From: an uncultured Oscillospiraceae bacterium
GTDB lineage: Bacteria; Bacillota; Clostridia; Oscillospirales; Acutalibacteraceae
Direction of reading: 5' to 3'
DNA length: 18,389 nt
Assembly (NCBI GenBank): GCA_958354085.1
Contig: CATWUX010000035.1
Coordinates: forward strand, 1-18,389
The notes under the pieces were generated by a model that ran no database searches, was not told the origin of the DNA, and worked only from the letters and a program-made list of their open reading frames with translations. The stretch's first letter is position 1. The number at the start of each line of letters is the position of its first letter. Positions 1 to 8,306 of the stretch are shown one piece after another. The translations under genes and the position numbers were made by a program.

Positions 1-1
1 C

Positions 2-1114
2 AGATTCACCCCGGCATATAACATCGGCGTCAACCTAAGTCTGGTAACGGACAGCGCAACGTTGACGCAGGCCATTCTAGGCGGCCGAGGGCCGGATCTG
101 GCTATGATGGTACCGCAGGACGTACCGGTCAATCTTGCCTTTCGCGGCGCGCTGACCGATTTATCTACCATGGAAGGCTTCTCAGATCTCACCGATCGCT
201 GGTATCCGTCAGCGCTCAAGCCCTATGAATATGAAAATGGCGTATATGCTCTGCCCGAGACGCAGAGTTTCCTGATGATGTTTGTGCGCACGGACATATT
301 TGCTGAACTGGGGATCTCCATTCCTACCACATGGGATGAGTTTTACCGAGTGGTGCCTTATATACAGAAAAAGAATTTGACGGTGGGCGTACCGTCCACA
401 CAGATTCTGTTTGAATCTCTGCTGTTCCAGAACGGAGGGGATTTGTATCTGCCCGACCGTACCGCCAGCGGTCTCAATGAAAAGCAGGCACAAGTAGCTT
501 TTGAGATGTGGACGGGATTCTATACCGAATACGGTTTTCCTGTGGATTTTGATCTGTATAATCGCTTCCGCACCGGCGAAATTCCGCTTGGCATTGCCGC
601 GGTGAGCTTTTATAACCAACTATCGGAAGCAGCACCGGAAATCAGCGGCCTGTGGACGATGGTTCCTCTACCAGGCACAGTGGATGAAAACGGCGAACTG
701 CACCGGCAGTCCTCCAGCACCGGTATGGGCTGCTGTATTATGGCCGGCAGCGCGAAGCAGAAAGAAGCGTTTCAGTTTCTTGACTGGTGGACTGGTACTG
801 AAACGCAGGGAACCTATGGAGTGGAACTGGAAAATGTCATGGGTCCATTGGCCCGGTATGAGACTGCCAATGTGCAGGCGTTCGATGAACTGCCATGGTC
901 GTCGGCAGAGGCGGCTGTTATCAAAGAGCAGTGGGATGCAGTGGAAGCCGTCTGGCAGCTTCCGGGCAACTATTACGTCAGCCGAAATATCACGTTCGCG
1001 TTCCGTTCAGTGGTCAACAATCTCAACATTCCGCGGGAGGTGCTGAAAAAGTACGCCCGTGAGATTGACGCGGAAATTCTGCGAAAGCGCAGAGAATTCG
1101 GCCTGGAGACGTAA
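2..1114 (+). CDS. Family 1 extracellular solute-binding protein of a sugar ABC transporter (5' truncated by window edge)
   Basis: The frame is open from the first bases of the window, so only the C-terminal ~370 residues are visible; signal peptide and lipobox lie outside. A TTG at 62 is only an internal codon. The sequence reads like a bacterial family 1 (MalE/UgpB-like) sugar-binding protein: a GGRGPDLAMM segment near the visible start, then YALPETQSFLMMFVRTD followed by IPTTWDEF, the usual hinge and ligand-loop region, and a later stretch with WWTGTETQ, matching the typical 'fldW.tg.e.Q' motif. It would be tethered outside the membrane and deliver an oligosaccharide to the permeases encoded directly downstream (20-base gap). 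No ATP-binding subunit is visible. The family call is firm; the substrate cannot be read from sequence. It ends at TAA 1112-1114. Confidence 0.9.
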   Translation, partial: RFTPAYNIGVNLSLVTDSATLTQAILGGRGPDLAMMVPQDVPVNLAFRGALTDLSTMEGFSDLTDRWYPSALKPYEYENGVYALPETQSFLMMFVRTDIFAELGISIPTTWDEFYRVVPYIQKKNLTVGVPSTQILFESLLFQNGGDLYLPDRTASGLNEKQAQVAFEMWTGFYTEYGFPVDFDLYNRFRTGEIPLGIAAVSFYNQLSEAAPEISGLWTMVPLPGTVDENGELHRQSSSTGMGCCIMAGSAKQKEAFQFLDWWTGTETQGTYGVELENVMGPLARYETANVQAFDELPWSSAEAAVIKEQWDAVEAVWQLPGNYYVSRNITFAFRSVVNNLNIPREVLKKYAREIDAEILRKRREFGLET

Positions 1115-1134
1115 ATGGAAGGAAGTGCTTTCAA

Positions 1135-2031
1135 TTGGTAGACCGCAAAGGAAAGCTGAAGGCCGCTGTGCTGATGCTTTTTCCCTTTACCGCTGTGTTC
1201 GTGGTGTTTGTGCTGATTCCAATCCTCGTGGCGGTGGTTCTCAGCTTCACCTATTTCAACATGCTGAATGTTCCCCGGTTTATAGGACTGGACAACTATG
1301 TGCGGATGTTTTCCGATGATTCGGTGTTCCCGATAGCGGTAAAAAATACGCTGATCTTTGCTGTACTGACCGGGCCCCTTGGTTTCTTTCTCAGTTTCCT
1401 TTTCGCGTGGCTGATTAATGAACTGCCTAGAGCGGTGCGATCGGTGCTAACACTAATGTTCTATGCCCCGACACTGGCCGGCAATGTGTATTTCATCTGG
1501 CTGTTTATCTTTTCCGGTGACGCCTATGGCTTTGTCAACTCCACACTTATGAAGCTGGGGATTTTGGCTGAGCCGATACGTTGGTTGACCGACACACGAT
1601 ATATGATGGCGGTGGTTATTATTGTCATGCTTTGGCTGAGCATGGGCTCGGGTTTTCTTTCCTTCATCGCCGGATTACAGAACATGGATCGCTCGATTTA
1701 TGAAGCCGGCAGCGTGGACGGTATCTCCAACCGCTGGCAGGAGTTGTGGTATCTAACGGTGCCGCAAATGATACCGCAAATGCTGTTCGCTGCTGTCATG
1801 AGCATTTCCACCTCTTTCGCCGTTGGCTACCAGAGCATGGCGCTAACCGGCTTTCCGTCCACGGATTATGCCACACATACATTGGTACTGCATATCTACG
1901 ACATTGGCTCCGTGCGTTTTGAAATGGGGTATGCATCGGCACTGGCCGTGGTACTGTTTCTGGCTATGGTGGTCTCGTGGGGTTTTATTAATAAACTACT
2001 GAGAAAGTTGGGGGGGCAGGCAAATGGATAA
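1135..2031 (+). CDS. Sugar ABC transporter permease, MalF/UgpA type (first pair)
   Basis: A 298-residue integral membrane protein of the binding-protein-dependent transport inner-membrane family. The start is TTG at 1135, set by the strong GGAAGGAAG at 1117-1125 and a correct spacing. The N-terminus is a short basic stretch followed by a long hydrophobic helix (AAVLMLFPFTAVFVVFVLIP), and about six membrane segments can be counted. The cytoplasmic EAA loop that docks onto the ATPase starts near Glu190 (EAGSVDGIS, then LTVPQMIPQM). It follows the solute-binding protein by 20 bases, and its last 8 bases overlap the next permease, so the two are probably translationally coupled and form a heterodimeric channel. 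A run of seven G residues (2010-2016) lies close to its 3' end. Substrate unknown. Confidence 0.93.
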   Translation: MVDRKGKLKAAVLMLFPFTAVFVVFVLIPILVAVVLSFTYFNMLNVPRFIGLDNYVRMFSDDSVFPIAVKNTLIFAVLTGPLGFFLSFLFAWLINELPRAVRSVLTLMFYAPTLAGNVYFIWLFIFSGDAYGFVNSTLMKLGILAEPIRWLTDTRYMMAVVIIVMLWLSMGSGFLSFIAGLQNMDRSIYEAGSVDGISNRWQELWYLTVPQMIPQMLFAAVMSISTSFAVGYQSMALTGFPSTDYATHTLVLHIYDIGSVRFEMGYASALAVVLFLAMVVSWGFINKLLRKLGGQANG

Positions 2032-2929
2032 GTGGATATCCACGGCTTCGCATCCCCGAAAACGGCTGTTTGGACCGCGCGCCACGGGCAGCCCCCGACT
2101 CGCGCGGTCCAGAGGCGGAGATGTGTTGATGGTGCTGGTGCTGCTGCTTTTTGCACTGTTCATGGCACTGCCTCTGATCTATACGGTAGTCACGGCTTTC
2201 AAGCCAGTCACGGAGCTGTTTCTATTTCCGCCGCGCTTTTTTGTAAAGCACCCCACATTGGACAACTTTGTACAGATGAGCCAGTTGGCCACGGAAATGT
2301 ATGTCCCATTTTCCCGTTATCTGTTTAACAGCGTTCTGGTGGCCGGAGGCGGTACACTGCTGTATGTGCTTATAGCGTCGTTGGCGGCCTATCCGCTGGC
2401 TAAATTTAAATTTCGTTTTCTCAAAATCTACAATATGGTCATCGTTTGGGCTATTTTGTTTCGGCCGGAGGTTACGGCAATTCCGCAGTATATCGTGATT
2501 TCCAAGCTGAACATGCTGAATACTTACTGGGCTGTGATGTTGCCTGTGCTGGCGAGCACCTACGGCGTGTTCCTGATGTGTCAGTTTATTTCTGCCTTTC
2601 CGGACAGCGTGCTGGAAGCGGCACATATCGACGGCGCCTCGCAGTATCAGGTGTTCTGGCGGATTGTAATGCCGTCGGTCAAGCCCGCATGGCTGACGCT
2701 GACTATTTTTATTTTCCAGCAATTCTGGAACACGACGGGGATTCAGTATGTTTACGACGAAAGTATGAAAATGCTTCCCACAGTACTGCAGCAAATTACG
2801 ACCGGAGGCATAGCGCGGGCCGGCGCCTCTTCGGCGGTGGCGCTGGTACTGATGATCCCGCCGATTGTCATTTTCATTACCACGCAGTCATCGGTTATGG
2901 AAACCATGGCGCTCTCCGGCATCAAATGA
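2024..2929 (+). CDS. Carbohydrate ABC transporter permease, MalG type (first pair)
   Basis: A 301-residue membrane permease forming the partner subunit of the preceding gene. ATG at 2024 overlaps the upstream gene by 8 bases; the only nearby Shine-Dalgarno-like sequence is the G-rich run at 2010-2016. A charged N-terminal extension of about 35 residues precedes the first membrane helix (VLMVLVLLLFALFMALPLIY), which is usual for MalG-like subunits. The EAA loop is well conserved from Glu198: EAAHIDGAS followed by IVMPSVKPA. Five or six membrane helices fit the family. The 3' end (TGA 2927-2929) is 41 bases from the next start at 2971. It would form a channel with the MalF-type protein and use a shared MsmK/MalK-like ATPase from elsewhere in the genome, which is inference from the absence of an ATPase here. 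Confidence 0.93.
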   Translation: MDKWISTASHPRKRLFGPRATGSPRLARSRGGDVLMVLVLLLFALFMALPLIYTVVTAFKPVTELFLFPPRFFVKHPTLDNFVQMSQLATEMYVPFSRYLFNSVLVAGGGTLLYVLIASLAAYPLAKFKFRFLKIYNMVIVWAILFRPEVTAIPQYIVISKLNMLNTYWAVMLPVLASTYGVFLMCQFISAFPDSVLEAAHIDGASQYQVFWRIVMPSVKPAWLTLTIFIFQQFWNTTGIQYVYDESMKMLPTVLQQITTGGIARAGASSAVALVLMIPPIVIFITTQSSVMETMALSGIK

Positions 2930-2970
2930 TGTCCGCAGACGGTTTTGATTACGGAAAGGGTGGCCGTTTC

Positions 2971-4464
2971 ATGAAGAAGAAATTATGCGCGCTGGCGCTG
3001 GCGGTTCTGCTCCTGCTGCCGGGAACGGGAACGGCAGCCATGTCAAACGCCTTCACAGATTCCTATACCAGTTACGGCTATAACGCATGGGGTGATTCCA
3101 TCGAAATGCCGGACGGCTATGTGCCGGAACAGGTACTGTATGGACAAGATATGGGAACCACGGCGTTGAGCGAACCGGCAGACTTTTATATAGCCGACGA
3201 CGGCACAGCGTATCTGGCGGATGCCGGAAATAACCGAATTCTGAAACTGGACGGCAACTTGCGGGTAGTGCAGGAATGGACCGGTACCGTCGGTGCCGAC
3301 GGCACGGAATATCCCTTTAGCCGACCAACAGGCGTATATCTGGACAGCACCGGAACGCTGTATGTGGCGGATTCCGGTAACGGCAGGGTTGTCAAGATGA
3401 ACATGGACGGGCATCTGGATCGCTTTTTCCTGGCGCCGGATGATTCCGATGTGCAGACCATGGTGGAGTATAAGCCCTCCAAGGTTCTGGTGGACAATTC
3501 CGGGGTGGTGTATGTGCTGGTCAGCGGTCTGTACCGCGGAGCCATCACCTACGATGCGCAGGGCAATTTTTTGGGTTTTTTTGGCTCGAATACGGTGGAA
3601 ATGCAGATATCGTTGCTGTGGAAGCGTTTCACTCGTCTGTTCATGACCCGGGAACAGCTGGAGAAGCAATGGCGTAATATTCCCGTGGAATTCTCGAATT
3701 TTGATTTAGATGCCAACGGCTTTGTTTATACCTGTTCCAGCGGCCTGTTGACCGATGCGTCGACCAATGAGTTGAAAAAAATTAACTTTGCAGGCAGTAA
3801 TATTTACCGCGGCTCCCGCTCCGGTACCCCCACAGCATGGAACAGCGGTAATTTCGGCGACGTGGAAGTGGCCTATGTCAACGGTTCTAGGGTGGACACC
3901 TCCTTTGTGGATCTGTCGGTGGACAGCGATGGCTTCGTGACCGGCGTGGACACCACCCGAGGCCGTGTGTTCCAGTATGACAGCTCCGCCAACCTTATTT
4001 TTGCCTTCGGAGGAATCGGGACGCAGGCCGGCACCTTCCAGATCCCCAGCGCCGTGGAGACATTTGAGAATCATATTTATGTGTTGGACAGCGCCAAAAA
4101 CAACCTGACGATTTTTAAAAGGACGGAATATGGCGATGCGGTCTGGAATGCTGTGGTCAAGTATAATCGGGGCGAATATGTGGAAACAATTCCGGCGTGG
4201 GAAACAGTCCTAAAAATCAACAGCAACTGCGAAATGGCTTATGTGGGTATGGGCAAGGCTTACTACCAGCTTGGAGAATATGAAACGGCGCTCGGCTTCT
4301 TTGAACAGGGCAATGATACAGAGGGCCGCAGCATGGCTTTTGCCGCTTATCGTTCCGTTTGGATCGGCCAGAATTTCGGCTGGCTGCTGCTTGCACTGAT
4401 TGCGCTCTGCGTCGGTCTGCCGGTTACGGTGAGTATTCTGCGGCACAGAAAAAGGAGGGGATGA
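2971..4464 (+). CDS. Exported NHL-repeat / TPR protein with C-terminal membrane anchor
   Basis: A 497-residue protein. The frame stays open upstream inside the permease gene, but the start is placed at ATG 2971 because it directly begins a signal peptide (MKKKLCALALAVLLLLPGTG) and follows GGAAAGGG. Residues ~65-180 contain repeats of the NHL beta-propeller type: ADFYIADDGTAYLADAGNNRILKL, then RPTGVYLDSTGTLYVADSGNGRVVKM. Further beta-propeller-like segments continue to about residue 385. A tetratricopeptide-like helical pair follows at ~400-455 (AYVGMGKAYYQLGEYETALGFF). A single hydrophobic helix near residues 470-490 is followed by RHRKRRG, so the propeller and TPR should face outside with a short basic cytoplasmic tail. 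The role is unknown; it probably binds glycan or protein partners at the membrane. Its place between two permease pairs and beside YIP1 and DUF5696 genes suggests one complex or pathway. Confidence 0.85.
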   Translation: MKKKLCALALAVLLLLPGTGTAAMSNAFTDSYTSYGYNAWGDSIEMPDGYVPEQVLYGQDMGTTALSEPADFYIADDGTAYLADAGNNRILKLDGNLRVVQEWTGTVGADGTEYPFSRPTGVYLDSTGTLYVADSGNGRVVKMNMDGHLDRFFLAPDDSDVQTMVEYKPSKVLVDNSGVVYVLVSGLYRGAITYDAQGNFLGFFGSNTVEMQISLLWKRFTRLFMTREQLEKQWRNIPVEFSNFDLDANGFVYTCSSGLLTDASTNELKKINFAGSNIYRGSRSGTPTAWNSGNFGDVEVAYVNGSRVDTSFVDLSVDSDGFVTGVDTTRGRVFQYDSSANLIFAFGGIGTQAGTFQIPSAVETFENHIYVLDSAKNNLTIFKRTEYGDAVWNAVVKYNRGEYVETIPAWETVLKINSNCEMAYVGMGKAYYQLGEYETALGFFEQGNDTEGRSMAFAAYRSVWIGQNFGWLLLALIALCVGLPVTVSILRHRKRRG

Positions 4465-4465
4465 C

Positions 4466-5101
4466 ATGAGGGAAAAAGGCATAAAGAAATGGCTTTCACA
4501 ACCCTTTGAACTGATGATCCATCCCATTGACCGCACCGATACTTGGAAGCGGCAACATACATATTCCTTGTTCACAGCGCTGTTAATTGTGTTTTTGTGG
4601 TTTGTTTCCGCAGTGGCGGAATATCAGTTAACGGGCCGTAACTTCAATTTCAATAAGCCTGGCACGCTAAATTTATTTCTGGTGAGCGTTCGGACGGTAG
4701 CAGTGTATTTTGTGTTTGTGATCGCCAACTGGGCGGTAACGACGCTACAAGAGGGAAAAGGAACTTTTACACAGATTTTGGTATTTACCGGTTACTCCAT
4801 GCTGCCAATGGTGCTTTGTTCTTTTTTGGCGACGCTGTTGTCCCAATGGATGGTACAAGATGAAGCCATCTTCCGCAGTTGGGTTATCTGGCTGGGAATT
4901 CTCTGGTCGGGCGTAATTTTGTTGACTAGTCTGATGACGTTGCATCAGTATTCTTTCAGCAAAACGATTCTGTCATTTTTGCTGACTGCCTTTGCCATGT
5001 TAGTTATCGTGTTTCTGCTGATTCTGTTTTTCAGCCTGATTCAGCAGATGGTCGCGTTCGCCACGACGGCATATAACGAGTTGTATTTCCGGTATGCATA
5101 G
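4466..5101 (+). CDS. YIP1-family multi-spanning membrane protein
   Basis: A 211-residue integral membrane protein starting at ATG 4466, one base after the upstream stop codon, with a strong AAAGGAGGGG at 4451-4460. The N-terminal cytoplasmic stretch contains PFELMIHPIDR, followed by about five hydrophobic helices (for example LFTALLIVFLWFVSAVAEY and LLTAFAMLVIVFLLILFFSL). The pattern of a short 'hP...f' entry followed by a Yip1-like bundle, including a WAVTTLQEGKGTFTQIL loop and a helix starting YSMLPMVL, is that of the bacterial YIP1 (PF04893) domain. No catalytic residues can be seen. The family is poorly characterised in bacteria. Tight coupling on both sides implies it is made together with the NHL/TPR and DUF5696 proteins; I infer a membrane partner of those two. 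Confidence 0.82.
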   Translation: MREKGIKKWLSQPFELMIHPIDRTDTWKRQHTYSLFTALLIVFLWFVSAVAEYQLTGRNFNFNKPGTLNLFLVSVRTVAVYFVFVIANWAVTTLQEGKGTFTQILVFTGYSMLPMVLCSFLATLLSQWMVQDEAIFRSWVIWLGILWSGVILLTSLMTLHQYSFSKTILSFLLTAFAMLVIVFLLILFFSLIQQMVAFATTAYNELYFRYA

Positions 5102-5111
5102 GAGGTGTGGT

Positions 5112-7367
5112 ATGAAAAAAACGGTAAGTCATCGCGCAGTAGCTGTAGGTCTGACGATTGCATTGTTGTGCTCTATGATTGTCAGTCTGACATCAATTGC
5201 AGCCGAGGAGAATATTGCTGCGGAAGGTAATCCATGGGATGTCTCAGCAACTGTGAAGGAACCGGATGTGTACGACATCAGCTGCATGGAGAAGATGGCA
5301 GAAAACCGTTCCTTTGCGCTGTATTTGCATAAAACTACGGGACGTTTTGCTGTAGAAAATAAGGCCAACGGCTTGATTTGCTATTCCAACCCGCCAGCTT
5401 CCCAGCAAGATGAACGCGCAAAAAACCGCGTTAAGCTGGAAATGGCATCTCAGCTTCTGATCCGATATGCAAAGGGAGACAATACGACGCCTATCTCGGC
5501 CACGAGCGCGTCGGAAAATCAAAATCTGAAAATCGTCCCCTGCAAAGATGGCTTTGTGGCTTCCTATGTATTTCAGGAGGAAGGCTTTACCATTCCCCTC
5601 AGGGTAACGATTACACAGGATGGACTGTCTGCCGAGCTATTGTTGGATCAGGTGAAGGAGGAAGGTGCAAATTTTCTGCTGGATGTTTCCGTGCTGCCTT
5701 ATTTAGCAGCGCCGGGTCCGGAGGCGGAAGGTTATATGCTTGTCCCGGACGGCAGCGGTTCACTGATTTATCTGAACAGCGGAAAAAGCGGTAAATATAT
5801 CAGCTACTCCCAAAAGATTTACGGTGACGATCTTTCCGTGTGGAAAGAGAGCGCCTCTGCGGCTTCGGCTCCTGCCAGACTGCCGGTGTTCGGCATAAAA
5901 AACGGTGATAGCGCCGTGCTGGGAATTCTCGAGGAGGGAGCAACGGATGCTGGCTTGCGGGCATCAGTCAGCAGCTCATCCTGTTCTTACAACACGGTTT
6001 ATCCGGTTTTTACGCTGCGGATGACCGATCTCTATACGCTGGGGAGTTCCTCCTCTGCCACGGTCAACACCATCTATCAGAAAAACGATTTCTCCGGGCG
6101 TCTTGCCTGTGTAACCTATCGGTTTCTGTACGGAGATCAAGCGGATTACAGCGGTATGGCGCTAACCTACCGTGCCTATCTTATCGAAAAGAACAGCCTA
6201 ACGCCAGCGTATTACCGCCGCCGCACCGTACTGGAGCTCATTGGCGGGGTGCAGGTCAATGAATCCTTTCTTGGTGTGCCGGTTGACCGAACGCTGAAGC
6301 TGACAACCTACGCACAGGCACAAACATTGGTGGAAGCACTCGTTCATGCGGGGGTAACGGATCTTGGCGTGGTCTATTATAAATGGGCAGCACCGAATAT
6401 TAACCAAACGCCGCTAACCGGCCAACTGGTTTCGGGTGTACTGGGAGGAGAGAAGACACTTCGTGCGTTTCTGGATTTTTGCACGGGAAACGGAATCAAC
6501 GATGTGTTTCTGGATCTGGATCTGACCACCTATGAAAAGGGTGGTGTGTTCTTTTCCAAAAACAAGCACTGTGCCAAACTACTCAGCGCTCTTCCCGCCA
6601 CAGTACGTGTCTATTCTCTTAGCACCGGCTGTGAAAATCCCGATGCACCGTGGAGCTATCTGGCGTCGTTGGATTTTCTCGCCAAACAAGCACGGAGTCT
6701 CTCCGGAAGAATGGAGGTTCTCGGAACAGCCGGGCTGTCGTTAAGCTACGACGGCGACCGACTTTATACCGACTATGTACGTACCAGTGCCGATGCCTCC
6801 CGTGCGGAGACGCTGGCCGTTTATAAACAAATTCGAGAGCAGCTTGCGCAGGGCCGTCCAGTAGCCACCCGAGGCGGAAACGCCTATGTGGTTGGTGATT
6901 CCTCTCTGGTGCTGTCGACTCCGGACGGCAGCAGCGGCTTTGATATTGAGGATGAGACAGTGCCGTTTTATTCGTTGGTCATGGATACCCTGCTGGAAAG
7001 CACATTTTCGCCAATAAACCGCAGCAGCAGTCCCTCTGATTTGCTGCTTCAGACGCTGGAGTGTGGCGCATCATTGCAATTTTCGTTGTTTTCTTCTTCG
7101 CCGTATGCACTGAAAAATACGCTTTACAGCAGCTGGTACGGATCGTCCGCATCCGATTGGCAGCAAACACTGTGTGAATATGACGCGATTCTGCGCAACG
7201 TTTACGCACAGATTGGCGAAGCGTCTATGGTTCATCATCAAAAGGTGGCATCGAATGTCTTTGAGACCCGTTGGAGCAATGGAAAGCGCCTGCTGGTCAA
7301 TTATGCGGACACGGCATATGTGATGGACGGTCAGACGGTTCCAGCCAGAGGTTGGCTGGTTATATGA
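5112..7367 (+). CDS. Large exported DUF5696-domain protein, possible glycosidase-like fold
   Basis: A 751-residue protein. ATG 5112 is preferred over ATG 5094 because GGAGGTG lies at 5101-5107 and the protein then begins with a signal peptide (MKKTVSHRAVAVGLTIALLC, ending in a SIAAEE-like cleavage region). The DUF5696 signature is recognisable around residues 206-240: YMLVPDGSGSLIYLNSGKSG, then a QKIYGDD segment. Residues ~400-560 read like alternating strands and helices of a TIM barrel (LGVVYYKWAAPN, LGGEKTLRAFLDFC, INDVFLDLDLTTY). The last ~80 residues look like a beta-sandwich (VFETRWSNGKRLLVNYADTA, DGQTVPARGW). The domain has no known activity that I can name with certainty; a secreted or surface glycoside hydrolase-like role is inference from the fold-like pattern and the sugar-transport context. 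It is coupled to the YIP1 gene upstream and followed by a permease 28 bases downstream. Confidence 0.82.
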   Translation: MKKTVSHRAVAVGLTIALLCSMIVSLTSIAAEENIAAEGNPWDVSATVKEPDVYDISCMEKMAENRSFALYLHKTTGRFAVENKANGLICYSNPPASQQDERAKNRVKLEMASQLLIRYAKGDNTTPISATSASENQNLKIVPCKDGFVASYVFQEEGFTIPLRVTITQDGLSAELLLDQVKEEGANFLLDVSVLPYLAAPGPEAEGYMLVPDGSGSLIYLNSGKSGKYISYSQKIYGDDLSVWKESASAASAPARLPVFGIKNGDSAVLGILEEGATDAGLRASVSSSSCSYNTVYPVFTLRMTDLYTLGSSSSATVNTIYQKNDFSGRLACVTYRFLYGDQADYSGMALTYRAYLIEKNSLTPAYYRRRTVLELIGGVQVNESFLGVPVDRTLKLTTYAQAQTLVEALVHAGVTDLGVVYYKWAAPNINQTPLTGQLVSGVLGGEKTLRAFLDFCTGNGINDVFLDLDLTTYEKGGVFFSKNKHCAKLLSALPATVRVYSLSTGCENPDAPWSYLASLDFLAKQARSLSGRMEVLGTAGLSLSYDGDRLYTDYVRTSADASRAETLAVYKQIREQLAQGRPVATRGGNAYVVGDSSLVLSTPDGSSGFDIEDETVPFYSLVMDTLLESTFSPINRSSSPSDLLLQTLECGASLQFSLFSSSPYALKNTLYSSWYGSSASDWQQTLCEYDAILRNVYAQIGEASMVHHQKVASNVFETRWSNGKRLLVNYADTAYVMDGQTVPARGWLVI

Positions 7368-7395
7368 CGGGAAATGTCCCGGAAGGAGCCCTGTT

Positions 7396-8292
7396 ATGAA
7401 ACGTATCTCGATAAGCTATGAGCGGAAGAAGCATCTGATCGGGTATGCCTTTGTCGCCCCATGGATTCTGGGTGGACTCTACTTTTTTTTGCTTCCGCTA
7501 ATCCAATCGGTGATCTATTCGGTTTCCGAGGTTGCTATAAAAAGCGGTGGCATGGAGACGAATTGGGTTGGTTTTTCTTATTATTACCGCGCCCTCTTCA
7601 CCGACCGTGAAGCGACACAACTGCTTTGGTCGTCCCTGAGCAGCGTATTAATAAAGACGGTGTATATTGCGATTCTCAGCCTATTCGTGGCCGTCGTGCT
7701 GAATCAGAAATTCTTCGGCCGAACGGCGGCGCGGGCGGTGTTCTTTCTTCCGATAATCGTGACCAGCGGCGTTGTCATTTCCATAATCAACGGCGATTCC
7801 ACGGCATCTTCGCTGTTCACCGGGACGGATTCTTCCACTATGGTGAAATCCTTCGAACTGGTGAAATTGCTCAACGACATCGGTTTTCCCGACAAAGTGA
7901 CGCAGTTGTTGACCGGGCTGGTGGATCAGGTGCTGAATATCGCGTGGGTCTGTGGCGTACAAATTTTGATTCTGCTGTCAGGACTGCAGACCGTGCCTGG
8001 CCATTTGTATGAGGCGGCCAAGATGGACGGCGCCAGCGGATGGGAATCTTTCTGGTTCATCACGTTTCCTATGCTGTCCCCGATGTTGTTACTTACGATT
8101 ATTTATTCCATAGTAGACGGCCTGTCGGATTATTCCAATAAATATCAGAAATTGATCCTGTCCTACGCGAATACGTATTTGAATTTCAGCTACAGTGCGG
8201 CGCTTTCGACGATCTATATGCTCCTGTCCGGTCTGTTCATCGGGCTGGTGTTCTTGATTGCCCGGCGGTATGTGTTTTATATGGCGGATTGA
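7396..8292 (+). CDS. Sugar ABC transporter permease, MalF/UgpA type (second pair)
   Basis: A 298-residue permease starting at ATG 7396 with GGAAGGAG at 7381-7388. It has a basic N-terminus (MKRISISYERKKHL) and then the typical first helix with FVAPWILGGLYFF, six predicted membrane segments, and an EAA loop beginning at Glu206 (EAAKMDGASGWESFWFITFP). It is clearly a different paralogue from the first MalF-type permease, so the locus encodes a second channel rather than a duplicated copy. A run of eight T residues (7493-7500) occurs inside the first helix codons. It is followed directly by its MalG-type partner. No second solute-binding protein is visible in the window; it may sit upstream of position 1, or both channels may share one. 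Confidence 0.93.
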   Translation: MKRISISYERKKHLIGYAFVAPWILGGLYFFLLPLIQSVIYSVSEVAIKSGGMETNWVGFSYYYRALFTDREATQLLWSSLSSVLIKTVYIAILSLFVAVVLNQKFFGRTAARAVFFLPIIVTSGVVISIINGDSTASSLFTGTDSSTMVKSFELVKLLNDIGFPDKVTQLLTGLVDQVLNIAWVCGVQILILLSGLQTVPGHLYEAAKMDGASGWESFWFITFPMLSPMLLLTIIYSIVDGLSDYSNKYQKLILSYANTYLNFSYSAALSTIYMLLSGLFIGLVFLIARRYVFYMAD

Positions 8293-8306
8293 ACGGAGAT
8301 GACAGT

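Noticed and set aside
2222..2794. 190-residue minus-strand open frame opposite the first MalG-type permease
   Set aside because: Shadow of a conserved plus-strand gene with no motif or ribosome site.
2446..2970. Long open frame running from inside the first MalG-type permease into the NHL/TPR gene
   Set aside because: It is another frame of a conserved permease gene, and the signal peptide and ribosome site place the true start at 2971.
7341..7359. Perfect 7-base hairpin at the 3' end of the DUF5696 gene as a terminator
   Set aside because: It lies within coding sequence, has no T-run and is followed by a permease 37 bases on; probably incidental.
7493..7500. Run of eight T residues in the second MalF-type permease as a phase-variation tract
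   Set aside because: It encodes Phe codons in a membrane helix, where such runs are common; no sign of a broken frame.
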